Part shown: positions 33,233-42,600 of the stretch, piece by piece | How positions within the stretch are numbered: the stretch's first letter is position 1 | Layout: each line of letters starts with the position of its first letter | NCBI RefSeq assembly: GCF_003148565.1 | Contig: NZ_QGGL01000001.1 | Coordinates: 69,659 to 133,658, forward strand | Direction: 5' to 3' | Source: Tumebacillus permanentifrigoris | Lineage (GTDB): Bacteria > Bacillota > Bacilli > Tumebacillales > Tumebacillaceae | DNA: 64,000 nt | Made by a program: the position numbers and the translations under genes | Notes under the pieces: model-generated | The model's database searches: none | What the model saw: the letters and a program-made list of their open reading frames with translations, nothing else | What the model was told of the DNA's origin: nothing

Positions 33233-34360
33233 CTACAACTGGTTTTTGTAGACTTCTGTCGTCTCCCGCACCAACCGCGAGAGTGCAAATCGCCGGAAAA
33301 CCATCTCCTGACCCGCCTTGGCGAGTCGTCGACGGAGCTCCGTGTTCTTGACGAGGAGACAGACCGCTTCTCCTAGTGCGTGAGGATCGGCTGGCGGGAC
33401 CAACAGTCCGTCCTCACCATCGGTGATCACCTCAGGCGTTCCTCCGACAGCGGTGGCGATCATCGGGACTCCGACGGCCAGCGCTTCGAGGATCGCCACG
33501 CTGAGCCCTTCGGAGAGCGAAGGGAGGACGAACACATCCAGTTGCGGCAACAGATCGGGCACATCCTTGCGGAACCCCAGCAGCTTGATGTACTTGTCGA
33601 CGCCCAATACCTTCGCCTCACGCTCCAACTCCTCATGCAAATCGCCATCCCCAATCCACGGGAACACGACATCCTGACGCTCCTGCACGATCTTTTGAAT
33701 CGCTTTGAGCAAGTAGGTATGGCCCTTGACCGGGTGCAGGCGCGCAACCGTGCCGACGATCGTCACATCGTCACCGACGCCGATCAGCTCGCGCAAGTTC
33801 GTCACCGGCACATGCTCCTGTGGCTTTTCCGGCAATTCCAGCGCATTGTGGATCACGCTGAGCTTGTTTTTGGGCATGCCGATCTGGATCAGGTCGCGCT
33901 TCATCGCTTCCGAGACGAGGATGAAGTGATCGACGTATGGCCAGGTCTTTTGCTCAGCCGCGCCGAACACCATGCGCTTCCAAGCGACCGGATAGTCCAG
34001 CGACATGATGCTATGTACCGTGGTCACCGACTTCGCCGGATAGCCTTCCGCACGGTTCGCCAAGCGCCCGATCAGATTGGCGCGCACACCATGCGTGTGG
34101 ATCACATGCGGCCGCCAATCTCGAATCAGATCGCGCAAGGGATGCAGGCCGCCCAGCGACTTCGAATCGCTCTGCAAGACGGTGGTCGGGATGCCGAGTT
34201 CTCGAACGCGCGTCGAGAATTCCTCTTCATAGAAGACCGCGACCTGCGGATGAAATTCATGTGTGTCTAAGTGGCTGACGAGCCCGAGCAGATGTTGTTC
34301 CGCTCCGCCGAACTCGCCGCCGCCGATTAAGTAGAGGACGCGAATCGGTGCTTCCACCAT
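33233..34360 (-). CDS. Glycosyltransferase family 4 (GT-B fold)
   Basis: The 375-residue enzyme transfers a sugar from a nucleotide donor to a membrane-linked or protein-linked acceptor. The N-terminal acceptor domain starts RVLYLIGGGEFGGAEQHLLG, with the typical HTHGVRANLIGRL and ILVSEAMKRDLI segments. The C-terminal donor domain has GTVARLHPVKGHTYLLKA, FVLPSLSEGLSVAILEALA (E-x7-E motif) and GVPMIATAVGGTPEVI. Donor and acceptor cannot be read from sequence. It follows an O-antigen-ligase-like gene by 15 bases and is the last gene of a three-gene operon with an SLH-domain protein. This suggests a surface glycan, perhaps the S-layer glycan. Confidence 0.94.
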   Translation of the reverse strand: MVEAPIRVLYLIGGGEFGGAEQHLLGLVSHLDTHEFHPQVAVFYEEEFSTRVRELGIPTTVLQSDSKSLGGLHPLRDLIRDWRPHVIHTHGVRANLIGRLANRAEGYPAKSVTTVHSIMSLDYPVAWKRMVFGAAEQKTWPYVDHFILVSEAMKRDLIQIGMPKNKLSVIHNALELPEKPQEHVPVTNLRELIGVGDDVTIVGTVARLHPVKGHTYLLKAIQKIVQERQDVVFPWIGDGDLHEELEREAKVLGVDKYIKLLGFRKDVPDLLPQLDVFVLPSLSEGLSVAILEALAVGVPMIATAVGGTPEVITDGEDGLLVPPADPHALGEAVCLLVKNTELRRRLAKAGQEMVFRRFALSRLVRETTEVYKNQL

Positions 34361-34375
34361 ATAGACCGCCTGCCT

Positions 34376-35716
34376 TTATGCGTTTGCCTTCTCGCGTGCC
34401 ATGCGAATCCCCACATAGAGGATCGCGATCAACACCCAGAAGTGCGTGGTTACGTTCAAGTCTTCAATAATTGCTGCTGTGACGTTCTCGACGATCAAAC
34501 CGAACAGGGCCGCCGTGATCCCTGCATTCAGCGCATACAGGTACGTGCCTTTTTGTTTGGAACCGAATACCGACTTCGCCCCTGCGATGATCGGGGCAAA
34601 CACCATCGAGACATAGGCGATGATCCCGATCAAGCCCGTTTCCGCGAGCAGTTTGACATATTGGTTGTCAATCCACGTCGCCCCAGGCATGTTGTGACGG
34701 GTCGCGACCGAGTCCCCCACCGTCCCGATCCCGGTCCCGAAGATCGGGCTTTCTCGCCAGATCTTGTACGCCCGGGTCCAGAATTCAACGCGACCTTTGT
34801 TCGAGGATTTGTTGAGGTACTCTGGCGTGAAGGCGAGCGTCAGACGGGACACGATATCCGGTGCGACGATCGGAGCTGCGATCAGCCCGGCGATCCCGAG
34901 CCCCGCCAGCCATTTGTTGCGGGTGATCAGCGTGTACAGCGCCATGCCCGCGATGAAACCGATCCAGGCACCCCGCGAGTAGGTCATGACCATCGTGTAC
35001 AACATGAGCAGTGCGGCGATGCCGTAGAGCGACCGCTTCAACCAGTCCTTGGCATAGATCGCCAGCGAGATGGCGATCGGGGTGATCAAGACCATATACC
35101 CACCGAGCGCATTCGGGTTGCCGATCGTGGAGAACACGCGCAGTTTGATGTTCGATTCATGCTCGGAGTATACCCAATCCTTCGGGGATTCGACGCCTGC
35201 CATTTTTTGTCCAATCCCAAACGCAGCGACCACAACCGCCGCGACAATCATCGCGTTGATCATATCTTGAATCACATCTTCGTCATCAAGCAGCGCGTTC
35301 AGGACAAAAAAGTACAGCGACGCTTCGAGCAGCGTGCGCATCCCATCGACGAACGTCGACAGATCCAGATGCACCGGAACCCACGTGTACGGCTTCGGCT
35401 GGATGCGCAGCGTCATCGGATCGGCCACCCAATTGTAGATCGCCGAGAGCACCGCCGCGATGGCGACGAACAGGATCAGCTTGTGCAGGCGGGTGGACTT
35501 CCAATTGAAGTGCCCTTGCGCTTTGGACTTTTGGTAATAGGCGATGTACAGCAGGAGGATCAGGACTTCCTTCCACGCGGCAATCAAGCCACCGACGTAG
35601 GGGATGTGTCCGATCGTATCGCGCAACACATAATTCACCATCGAGAAAAACGAGAGGGTGAGCAACAGGAAGTAAGTCCAGTCGCGGGTGCGGTTGTTCT
35701 GCAAACTGCCTTGCAT
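34376..35716 (-). CDS. O-antigen ligase / polymerase family membrane protein
   Basis: The 446-residue protein has about 11-12 membrane helices and the Wzy/WaaL pattern. A long extracytoplasmic loop before the last helices carries the typical SPIFGTGIGTVGDSVATRHN and WIDNQYVKLLAETGLIGIIA blocks (the G-x-G-T-x(n)-H-N and N-x-Y-L type signature of the Wzy_C domain). Such proteins polymerise or ligate lipid-linked glycans outside the membrane; in S-layer bacteria some transfer glycan to protein. The start codon overlaps the stop codon of the SLH gene (TAATG), so translation is coupled. It is upstream of a GT4 gene. Confidence 0.9.
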   Translation of the reverse strand: MQGSLQNNRTRDWTYFLLLTLSFFSMVNYVLRDTIGHIPYVGGLIAAWKEVLILLLYIAYYQKSKAQGHFNWKSTRLHKLILFVAIAAVLSAIYNWVADPMTLRIQPKPYTWVPVHLDLSTFVDGMRTLLEASLYFFVLNALLDDEDVIQDMINAMIVAAVVVAAFGIGQKMAGVESPKDWVYSEHESNIKLRVFSTIGNPNALGGYMVLITPIAISLAIYAKDWLKRSLYGIAALLMLYTMVMTYSRGAWIGFIAGMALYTLITRNKWLAGLGIAGLIAAPIVAPDIVSRLTLAFTPEYLNKSSNKGRVEFWTRAYKIWRESPIFGTGIGTVGDSVATRHNMPGATWIDNQYVKLLAETGLIGIIAYVSMVFAPIIAGAKSVFGSKQKGTYLYALNAGITAALFGLIVENVTAAIIEDLNVTTHFWVLIAILYVGIRMAREKANA

Positions 35717-36420
35717 TATTTGCCGCCCCCTTTCTTCGCGGTGGAGTCTGTCTTGGTCTCCGGACGCGTTTCACGCAGTGCCTTGGCAAAAAGGCTTGCC
35801 ACCGTTGCACGGTCGGCAATCACATCCGGCCTAAACGTGCCATCCTCGTAGCCTTTGGCGTACTTGTTGGCGATCATCGTCTGAATCGCAGGCTCGTAGG
35901 GATTGCCGGCGATGTCGGTGACAGGGATGACACCTTCCATCGAGGTGGTCATCTCCAAGTGCAGCGATTGCACGACCGCTTGTGCCAGCTCGCCGCGTGT
36001 GATCGGCTGGTCCGGTTGGAACTGGCCGTTGGCGACGTCCTTGAACGGAATCATGTTCAGCGTCTGAGCATCGGCGAGCACCGGATTGACCCAGTGGATG
36101 GACGGGATGTCCGTGAACTTGCTGGTCGCCGCGGGATCGAGCGTGGCGAGATCGACGCCGTCGACGCGCAACATCAGCGCGACCAATTCAGAGCGGGTCA
36201 TCTGCGCTTGTGGGTAGAAGTTGAAGAGCGTCTCATCACGGCCCTTCATCAGGCCTTGGTTATACATGTACTCAATGTCGTAAGCCGCCCAGTGTGAGCG
36301 AGAGACGTCTTGGAAGATCGTCAGTCCAGTTGCGAACGGTAGCTGGTAGAACACGCTAATCGTGGCAAAGTACAGGACCACGATCACCGAAGTGAACCAG
36401 ATGAATTTTTTATTCCGCAT
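35716..36420 (-). CDS. Membrane-anchored SLH-domain protein (234 aa)
   Basis: The protein starts at MRNKKFIWFTSVIVVLYFAT (GGAGGAATC before the ATG), with one membrane or signal helix at residues 5-23. The rest is three SLH domains (about 38-90, 100-150, 160-215): HWAAYDIEYMYNQGLMKGRD, WVNPVLADAQTLNMIPFKDV and YEPAIQTMIANKYAKGYEDG. The C-terminal tail (KTDSTAKKGGGK) is basic. No further domain is attached, so it may tether the membrane side to the wall polymer or be a scaffold for the glycan polymerase with which it overlaps. It is the first gene of the SLH-Wzy-GT4 operon. The pairing of a bare SLH protein with a polymerase is uncommon. Confidence 0.9.
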   Translation of the reverse strand: MRNKKFIWFTSVIVVLYFATISVFYQLPFATGLTIFQDVSRSHWAAYDIEYMYNQGLMKGRDETLFNFYPQAQMTRSELVALMLRVDGVDLATLDPAATSKFTDIPSIHWVNPVLADAQTLNMIPFKDVANGQFQPDQPITRGELAQAVVQSLHLEMTTSMEGVIPVTDIAGNPYEPAIQTMIANKYAKGYEDGTFRPDVIADRATVASLFAKALRETRPETKTDSTAKKGGGK

Positions 36421-36464
36421 GAGATTCCTCCATCTTATTAGCTCCTGTAGCAAAATACCTACTT

Positions 36465-36493
36465 ATTGTAAGACTCGTAGAGGGGAACGTCAA
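36465..36493 (-). promoter_or_regulatory. sigma-A promoter of the SLH/O-antigen-ligase/GT4 operon
   Basis: On the minus strand TTGACG and TACAAT are 17 bases apart, close to consensus. It lies back to back with the yvyE promoter; only about 30 bases separate the two -35 elements. Confidence 0.75.
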
Positions 36494-36522
36494 TTGAAGT
36501 ACAGTAACAAAAGGGTGACAAG

Positions 36523-36551
36523 TTGCATTTTCATGGCGACAACCTTACGAT
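36523..36551 (+). promoter_or_regulatory. sigma-A promoter of yvyE
   Basis: TTGCAT and TACGAT are 17 bases apart, and the start codon of yvyE follows 31 bases later. Confidence 0.6.
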
Positions 36552-36581
36552 TAGAGGTAGTCGTAAGCAGGGAGGTACGTC

Positions 36582-37229
36582 ATGCTCAAATCCTATCGCA
36601 CCTTGCTCGCACCGGGCGAGGACACGCTGATCATAAAAAAATCCCGGTTCATCGGATACGCCACACCGGTCTCCTCGGAGGAGGAGGCGTTGCAATTCAT
36701 CGCGGGTTTGCAAAAAAAGCACTGGGATGCCACGCACAACTGTTATGCCTATGTATGCGGGCCGCACGACGAGATCCAAAAAGCGAACGACGACGGCGAA
36801 CCCTCAGGCACAGCGGGGAAGCCGATCCTCGAAGTGATCAAAAAGGAAGAACTGCACAATGTCGCCGTGGTCGTGACCCGTTACTTCGGTGGGATCATGC
36901 TCGGAGCAGGCGGATTGATCCGCGCCTATAGCGCGGGTTGTGGAGCTGGTTTGCAGGCAGCCCAGATCGTGACACGAATTCTCTTCCAAGAAATTGCGAT
37001 CGAGATCGACTACACCTGGTATGGCAAGATCGAGAATGAACTCCACGCCGGGGGCTGGCACATCGACCGCGTTGAGTATCTGGATCGGGTGACCGTCTAC
37101 GCGCTCTGCCCGGTGGATGACACCGAAGCCCTGCACCAGAAACTCATCAACGCCACCAATGGGCAAGCGCTCCTGACCAACACGGACCAACGCTACCTAT
37201 TCGAACGAGATGGCAAATTAGTTCAATAG
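36582..37229 (+). CDS. yvyE: YigZ/YvyE family protein (IMPACT domain)
   Basis: The 215-residue protein has the UPF0029/IMPACT domain, with the typical IIKKSRFIGYATPVSSEEEA, HWDATHNCYAYVCG, DDGEPSGTAGKPIL and NVAVVVTRYFGGIMLGAGGL blocks. A C-terminal YigZ domain begins near residue 140 (IDYTWYGKIENEL). The biochemical role is not established; the eukaryotic relative IMPACT regulates translation under stress. Length and order equal B. subtilis YvyE. Ribosome site GGGAGG lies 8 bases before the ATG. It has its own promoter and a following terminator, so it is monocistronic. Confidence 0.95.
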   Translation: MLKSYRTLLAPGEDTLIIKKSRFIGYATPVSSEEEALQFIAGLQKKHWDATHNCYAYVCGPHDEIQKANDDGEPSGTAGKPILEVIKKEELHNVAVVVTRYFGGIMLGAGGLIRAYSAGCGAGLQAAQIVTRILFQEIAIEIDYTWYGKIENELHAGGWHIDRVEYLDRVTVYALCPVDDTEALHQKLINATNGQALLTNTDQRYLFERDGKLVQ

Positions 37230-37246
37230 GATGCATTTCATTCTAT

Positions 37247-37289
37247 TAAAAGGCGCTCCGTACACGCCCGTGTACAGAGCGCCCTTTTC
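37247..37289. terminator. Bidirectional rho-independent terminator
   Basis: AAAAGGCGCTCCGTACACG and CGTGTACAGAGCGCCCTTTT pair almost throughout. It separates yvyE from the convergent ComK-like gene. Confidence 0.9.
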
Positions 37290-37297
37290 ATGTCCCC

Positions 37298-37810
37298 TCA
37301 TCGCATGCGCTCTACATAGAAGGTCTGCACAATCCGCGCATGTCGAAGTTGTTGGTGGGCAAAATCAGCACTCTGTAGGCAGGTGAGCGTGCGACCCTCA
37401 GACAAATCGAGTCGACAGGCGGTAGGCGAGTGCCCTTCGGCAATCCCTGTGATCACATGGGCGGCAACATATCCCGTGGTGCCGTCCTTTGCCACACGCG
37501 GGGTCCGCATCTTGAGCGGAACCAACACGAGATGTGTTGAAAAGGGTAGCGGAACATGCAGCCGTTTCCCTAGTATATCCCCATAGCGCTCCCGTACAGC
37601 CGTGAGATCGACGCCGTAATAACGCGCAATCCCTTTTAGCACCACCGGCACCGGTCGGGGATCAATCCAACTCGATCCGTCCACCCGCATCATCCTCGTC
37701 ATATCTCCACCGCCTTCCACGTAGACAGGCTCCAATACCGCCAAATCCCGTATGAAGTGCTCAACGCCCACCACTTCCGGCACGTCTCGTCTCTCCACGG
37801 TTGCCACCAT
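37298..37810 (-). CDS. ComK-like (competence transcription factor family) protein
   Basis: The 170-residue protein resembles ComK in length and block order. ComK has a CRFFG-S-Y-A-G-R block, a P-x-F-x-x-P loop, a GWISHVHV strand, a T-x-V-x-FSNG strand, and a final N-x-F-x-x-Q-x-x-RT helix. Here I see GIARYYGVDLTAVRERYG, VPLPFSTHLVLVPL, TTGYVAAHVI, the strand ACRLDLSEGRTLTCL, and SADFAHQQLRHARIVQ. Similarity is by eye and modest. Real ComK activates DNA uptake genes. The gene is divergent from a small sigma-70-like factor gene with a 260-base shared upstream region. If the reading is right the pair would echo competence control in other Firmicutes. Alternative: an unrelated domain of unknown function. 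Confidence 0.55.
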   Translation of the reverse strand: MVATVERRDVPEVVGVEHFIRDLAVLEPVYVEGGGDMTRMMRVDGSSWIDPRPVPVVLKGIARYYGVDLTAVRERYGDILGKRLHVPLPFSTHLVLVPLKMRTPRVAKDGTTGYVAAHVITGIAEGHSPTACRLDLSEGRTLTCLQSADFAHQQLRHARIVQTFYVERMR

Positions 37811-37982
37811 TCCTTAAACAACTCCCGTTCGTTGAATAATTGAACCCTTATTACTTTTCATATCTTAACACAAGTTGAATCAACGTCAACCCACGCTATG
37901 ACATACAACGAGTCCCCACCGACTCAAACTCAGTCGAATCCCGCTGAACTTCACTCCTGTACGACGGACTGTTCGCTACGCT

Positions 37983-38012
37983 TTGGACGCGGTGGTGGAC
38001 CTGTCCTATGCT
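37983..38012 (+). promoter_or_regulatory. Candidate promoter of the small sigma factor gene
   Basis: TTGGAC and TATGCT are 18 bases apart and 59 bases before the start codon. The 260-base gap between the ComK-like and sigma genes (37811-38070) holds this and AT-rich sequence next to the ComK-like start (GTTGACG and AAGATAT), which may be the leftward promoter. I see no ComK-box pair (AAAA-N5-TTTT) in it. Confidence 0.4.
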
Positions 38013-38070
38013 GAACCTGCGTATACGACACCACACGAGGACCGGTCCCCGTCATGAGGGGAATTCATAG

Positions 38071-38649
38071 ATGTCCGACCACTGGACACCCGTTGTACAA
38101 AAAGCGCAGGCGCAAGACTCCGCCGCGCTGCTCGAACTGCTCCACGAATTTGACAACCTCATCCAAGCCGCCGCCCGACACTTTCAAGTCCCGCACAACG
38201 AGCGCAGCGATCTGCTGCAGGAATCCTACCTCGGCTTCCTCAAAGCCGTCTACACGTTCGATCCTGCACGGGGTCATCCCTTCGCTGCCCATGCCAAGAC
38301 CCAGACCCGTGCTGCCGTCTGGCAATTCCTTCGTGTGAAAAATCGCACAACTTCCCGGGAAATAGTCTACTCGGCGGGAGATTCCGAGTCCAGCGAGGGC
38401 GAATCTCCGTTGGAGTTGACAGTAGACCCACAAGCCGAGGACAATTTCTCCGAGCTCGAATGGCGGGAACTGCTCGCCTCGCTCTCCGAACGCCAAGCCC
38501 TCGCCGTCCAACGACTGGTCATCGACGGCTACAGCATGACGGAACTCGCCCGTCTTGAAGGAGTCCATCCTGACACCGTGAACACGTGGAAGCAACGCGC
38601 ATTTGCCAAAATCAAAGCCGAATTGAAAAAAAGACCCGGTCGCTACTGA
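38071..38649 (+). CDS. Small sigma-70 family RNA polymerase sigma factor
   Basis: The 192-residue protein has a region 2 (about residues 30-90: HNERSDLLQESYLGFLKAVY, DPARGHPFAAHAKTQTRAAV, WQFLRVKNRTT), a linker of about 35 residues, and a region 4 with helix-turn-helix (about 130-185: SERQALAVQRLVIDGYSMTE, LARLEGVHPDTVNTWKQRAF). It lacks regions 1 and 3, as in ECF and SigH/ComX-like factors. GAGGGG lies 9 bases before the ATG. It has no visible anti-sigma partner in the window. Divergent to a ComK-like gene. The regulon is unknown; a stationary-phase or competence role is inference from size and position. Confidence 0.88.
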   Translation: MSDHWTPVVQKAQAQDSAALLELLHEFDNLIQAAARHFQVPHNERSDLLQESYLGFLKAVYTFDPARGHPFAAHAKTQTRAAVWQFLRVKNRTTSREIVYSAGDSESSEGESPLELTVDPQAEDNFSELEWRELLASLSERQALAVQRLVIDGYSMTELARLEGVHPDTVNTWKQRAFAKIKAELKKRPGRY

Positions 38650-38664
38650 CCGGGTCTTTTTCTC
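38625..38664. terminator. Bidirectional rho-independent terminator overlapping the sigma gene end
   Basis: AAAAAGACCCGGTC and GACCGGGTCTTTTT form a 14-base stem. The left arm encodes the last residues of the sigma factor. It also ends the convergent PPC-like gene. Confidence 0.93.
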
Positions 38665-38690
38665 ATCTTGCCGTCTTCTATTAGTAGGAA

Positions 38691-39404
38691 TTACAATGCG
38701 ACCTTGATCTTTTTGAGCAAAACGCCGTTACCATCGTAGGTGTAATCCATGCGGTAGTTGTTCAGTCCGCGATGGACCGTGTAGTTGAGGATGCGATTTT
38801 GCGAGTTGTACACATAGACCCCAGAGGATTCGGTGAATTCAAGGGAGTAGTCTTGTTGTGTCGTGGCCCCATTGACATCGGAGACCTGGAAGTAGTACAC
38901 CGAGCTTGCCTGTGCGTTGAACTCGATTTCCTGTTGGATCCCTTGTTTCGATTGACCCGTTGCTACAACAGCACCTGTGGAGTTTAACACCTTGACGGTA
39001 AAGGTATTCAACGCAGGCGTTTTCACCGACAGATGGTAGCGAGCGGTCTTCGTAGCCGTGATCTTGAACACATCGAGATCGGCCGCCAGTTCCAAGGACG
39101 TTTGGTACAACGTAGCCGCCAGAATGCTAGATGCGTGTGCGAGATCGTTGTTGGGCTCTGTGATACTTGTGGGCGGGATCATCGGAGGAATCGGGATGAG
39201 CGTATTCGGCTTTTCCACGGTATTGGTTACGGTCGGTGATCCCCCTACGGAAACACGGGGCATCGTCACGTCCGGTTTTGTCAGGTCCTGTGTCTGAACT
39301 TGTTGCTGTTGCGTCGACTCTGCTTGGGCCGGTTGGATCACTGTGGCTGCCAGCGCTAGCATAATCAGAGCACCCGCCAACCAACGATTTGTCGTTTTTT
39401 TCAT
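38691..39404 (-). CDS. Secreted protein with PPC-like (pre-peptidase C-terminal) domain
   Basis: The 237-residue protein begins MKKTTNRWLAGALIMLALAA (GAGGAGTGG before the ATG), a signal peptide cut near AQA. A Gln/Thr-rich linker is followed by a beta-sandwich (about 85-180): LAADLDVFKITATKTARYHL, VKVLNSTGAVVATGQSKQGI and YYFQVSDVNGATTQQDYSLE. This is the PPC pattern D-x-D-x-F that assists folding or binding in secreted proteins. A C-terminal part contains an RHS-like YD hairpin motif (MDYTYDGNGVLLKKIKV). No catalytic domain is present. It is divergent from the Rhs gene, and the two share an 11-base direct repeat in their leaders. Confidence 0.78.
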   Translation of the reverse strand: MKKTTNRWLAGALIMLALAATVIQPAQAESTQQQQVQTQDLTKPDVTMPRVSVGGSPTVTNTVEKPNTLIPIPPMIPPTSITEPNNDLAHASSILAATLYQTSLELAADLDVFKITATKTARYHLSVKTPALNTFTVKVLNSTGAVVATGQSKQGIQQEIEFNAQASSVYYFQVSDVNGATTQQDYSLEFTESSGVYVYNSQNRILNYTVHRGLNNYRMDYTYDGNGVLLKKIKVAL

Positions 39405-39438
39405 TAAGTCCACTCCTCGTTCCTGAAAGCAAATGTTC

Positions 39439-39449
39439 GCAACCTTGTG
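39439..39449 (+). repeat. Direct repeat unit GCAACCTTGTG, copy 1
   Basis: The 11-base word GCAACCTTGTG occurs here and again at 39598-39608. This copy is in the leader of the PPC-like gene, the other in the leader of the Rhs gene, in the same orientation relative to the map. It may be a shared operator. Confidence 0.4.
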
Positions 39450-39521
39450 TACTTGAATCATAAAGCATATGGAATCAAATGGATAGCCATTCTCGGCAAA
39501 TAGTCTATGATACTCATACTT

Positions 39522-39544
39522 TCGAAACTTCCGACAAGTTTCGA
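39522..39544. repeat. Inverted repeat in the PPC-like/Rhs intergenic region
   Basis: TCGAAACTT and AAGTTTCGA form a perfect 9-base inverted repeat around CCGAC. No U-tract follows, so it is more likely an operator than a terminator. The 292-base gap from 39405 to 39696 is AT-rich and holds only this, the direct repeats and the promoter listed next. Confidence 0.5.
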
Positions 39545-39561
39545 TAATTGCGAACCTTAAA

Positions 39562-39589
39562 TTTACAAATCTGTCGATCCCGTTATAAA
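39562..39589 (+). promoter_or_regulatory. Candidate sigma-A promoter of the Rhs gene
   Basis: TTTACA and TATAAA are 16 bases apart; the ATG is about 107 bases downstream. The leader contains GCAACCTTGTG copy 2 (39598-39608). Confidence 0.5.
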
Positions 39590-39696
39590 CTTCATTTGCA
39601 ACCTTGTGAAACCAGAATCAGGAAGAGGTGTATAAGCCTTACTATCTACAAGTAAATTACCATGCCCTAGCATGATTCTAAGAAAACAGGTGATCT

Positions 39697-42600
39697 ATGT
39701 TGAAAACGAAGCGATTGCTGTCAGCGGTCACGGCTACCCTGATTCTCCTCACAAGCCTAGCCCCCACTGTACAAGCCCAAGATAGTAAAAAGTCCACCGT
39801 GCAACTCAGTCCCGTGGACAAGTTGAGCCAAGAATTTGATGTACCGGCAGATGAGATTCAAAACGCACTCTTTGAAGGCCAGACGATCCAAGAAGTCCGC
39901 AAGTCCTTGGAAACTGCCAAGAAGAACAAAAAAAGCCTCAAAGAAGCCCTGCATCAACAGCGTCCAAGCACGAAGCGTAACGACGAGACCCCGAAAGTAG
40001 TCATCGATCCTGCACCTACCGAGGAAGAAGTGCGTGCTTTAACAGCAACCCCCTCAACAAACACGGCAACATCAGAAAGTAAATACGATCCCAACCTTAA
40101 GTTTGACCAAGTTCCCTTTGCTGTACCTGTAGGCAATTCGATGATCTCCACCTTATCAGGCAGTTCTGTGTTGTCCAATGACGACTTGACGATCCAAGCT
40201 GAGAACGGTTTAGAATTCACATTAAACCGTAGTTATGACAGTGGAAGTTCGATGGCTTTAGAACAAGCGTCTGGCACCCCGCGCCTCTCGTTGGAACAGC
40301 AATTGTACCAATTAGGAGGAGGTTGGTCCTGGAACATTCCTTGGGTCGAACCCGTTTCCGCACCGAACTACGATGGTAGGTATGACTCTTACTTGCACTT
40401 GCCTGGACAAGGTACGTACCGGATGACCAGCTACTATAGCGCTGCTGATTTTAATTACCACTACACCTTAGAAAACTACCCCTATCAGGATTACAAAATA
40501 GAGTATATTAATGGAGTCCCGCAAATTAAGTTTTACAAATCAGATATCACCTATATTTTCGGAGATAGCAGCACGAAGATGGTGAACAGCAAAGGCGGTT
40601 CTATTACTTTTACCAAAGAGCTGGTTCCTCTCCGAGGCCAGTCCTACAATCTAGTAACGAGTATTCAATCCTCAACCGGAGGATACATCAAGATCGCGTA
40701 CACAGATTTGCAATACACGTTGACAGCTGGCAACACCAATAGTTCCACACAACAAAAAGTCTTGTACAAATTCACGAAAAACTCACTTCCAGAGCGAAGT
40801 ACAGACTTCTACACCTTGAATGAAGTGGTCGACCCAGTTGGTCGCAGTACCAAATACAGCTACGCTGTAAAGGGTGCCTACTATTGGACAGCTACAAGTT
40901 ATTACTTATATGACCCCTATGTCTTGGTCTCAGATGTAGTTTACCCTACCGGCTCGAAAACATCATTTACTTATACAAAGGTAGACCCCGTATATGTAAA
41001 CAATGGGATGCGGAGTAACTACCTGGTATCAGATGTCGCGACTTATACGCCGACGGATGCAACCACTAAATTCAATCACTACACCATGCAGTACACAGGT
41101 GAGCAGAACGTTCCTTCCAATTTGAATTTTATCGAACCGTTCACCAGAACCCTTTCTGATGAGCTAGGGAATAAGACGGTGTTCACCTACCAGCAAGTCT
41201 ACTACACAGATTACTCGTACTATCTGCTGACTAGTAAAAACGAAACACATGACCAATGGCAAATCAACAACACCTACACCTACGACACCGTGAGAAGGTT
41301 CACGATCCCGAATACAGTCACAAGCGATACTTTTAAAGTCTCCACTCCGCAGACCAAGACAACCACCACCACGACTTCCGAATACGATAACCTCGGAAAT
41401 GTGATCAAGCAGGTGGGCGCCAACGGTCAAACCACGACCCATACGTACACAAAGTACACTGACACCAACAATCAGGATCACTACTACCTGACGAATACCC
41501 GTGTCTACTTGCAAGGTTCCCCATCGGCAACATCCGGGAACAAGTACTCGGACACCAACACGACCTATGAAACCTCATCCGGGCTGGTAACCAAGGTCGA
41601 AGTAAAAGACCAAGACAATACGTTACTTCGTCAGTCCACGTACACCTATGACAAAAACGCATCCGGAGCGGTAACCGCCGTTCATGAAAACATCACGGAC
41701 ACAGGTGGCAAGACGATCTCATCGACGACCGCGTATGATACGACCGCTCAGTTTAAAATCACACAATCGTCGAGCCTCACCGACCCCGATGGGAAGGTCA
41801 CACCGCTCACGACGCAGTACACTTTTGACAACGTGTTGGGCCAGCCCGTTCAATCGACGGATGCCAAAGGAAATATCACCACCTATGCATACGATGCGCT
41901 CGGACGCGTCACGAAAGCGATCTTCCCGGACAAAGCCAGCATGACCTTTGCCTACGATGACATCAACAACACGGTCACCAAGATCGACAAAAACGAAACC
42001 ACGGGCCAAACCTTGAAGACCGCTGTCAACAAGTTCAACGCGATGGGCTGGAAGTATGAGCAAGGCCTCTACATCAACGGTCAGTACCAAGCCCGCCTCA
42101 AAAACGTCTATGACACCTACGGACGCGTCAAACACACGGAAGATGTAACCGGACACGGCGCAGATGCTACGTTTGATGCTTATGGCCGCCCGACCACGGT
42201 CACGAATACCCAAGACGGTAGCAAAACCACCACCGATTACAACGATGTTGCCAGAACCAAGAAAGTCACGGACGCTGACGGCATTGCTACACAAGAAACG
42301 TCCGATGTGCTCGGTCACGTACTCAAGTCCGAAGTGCTCAAAACTACCGGCAGCCAAGTCTTGCAAACTGCACAGTATGACCTAGCAGGGAATGTGTTGT
42401 CGAAAACCGACGGAAACAACAACACCTATACCTACAGCTATGACGCACTCTCCCAACTGTTTGCTGTCACAGACCCGGAGAATCGTACCACTTCGTATGG
42501 TTACGACATGCGTGGGAACCGCACCTCCGTCAAGTACCCAGATGGCAAAACAGAGACGACGACCTTCGATGAATTGGGCTCACCGTCCACCTCGACTGAC

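Noticed and set aside
37811-38070. T-box or other structured RNA upstream of the sigma factor
   Set aside because: No T-box sequence or specifier loop, and no second c-di-GMP motif.
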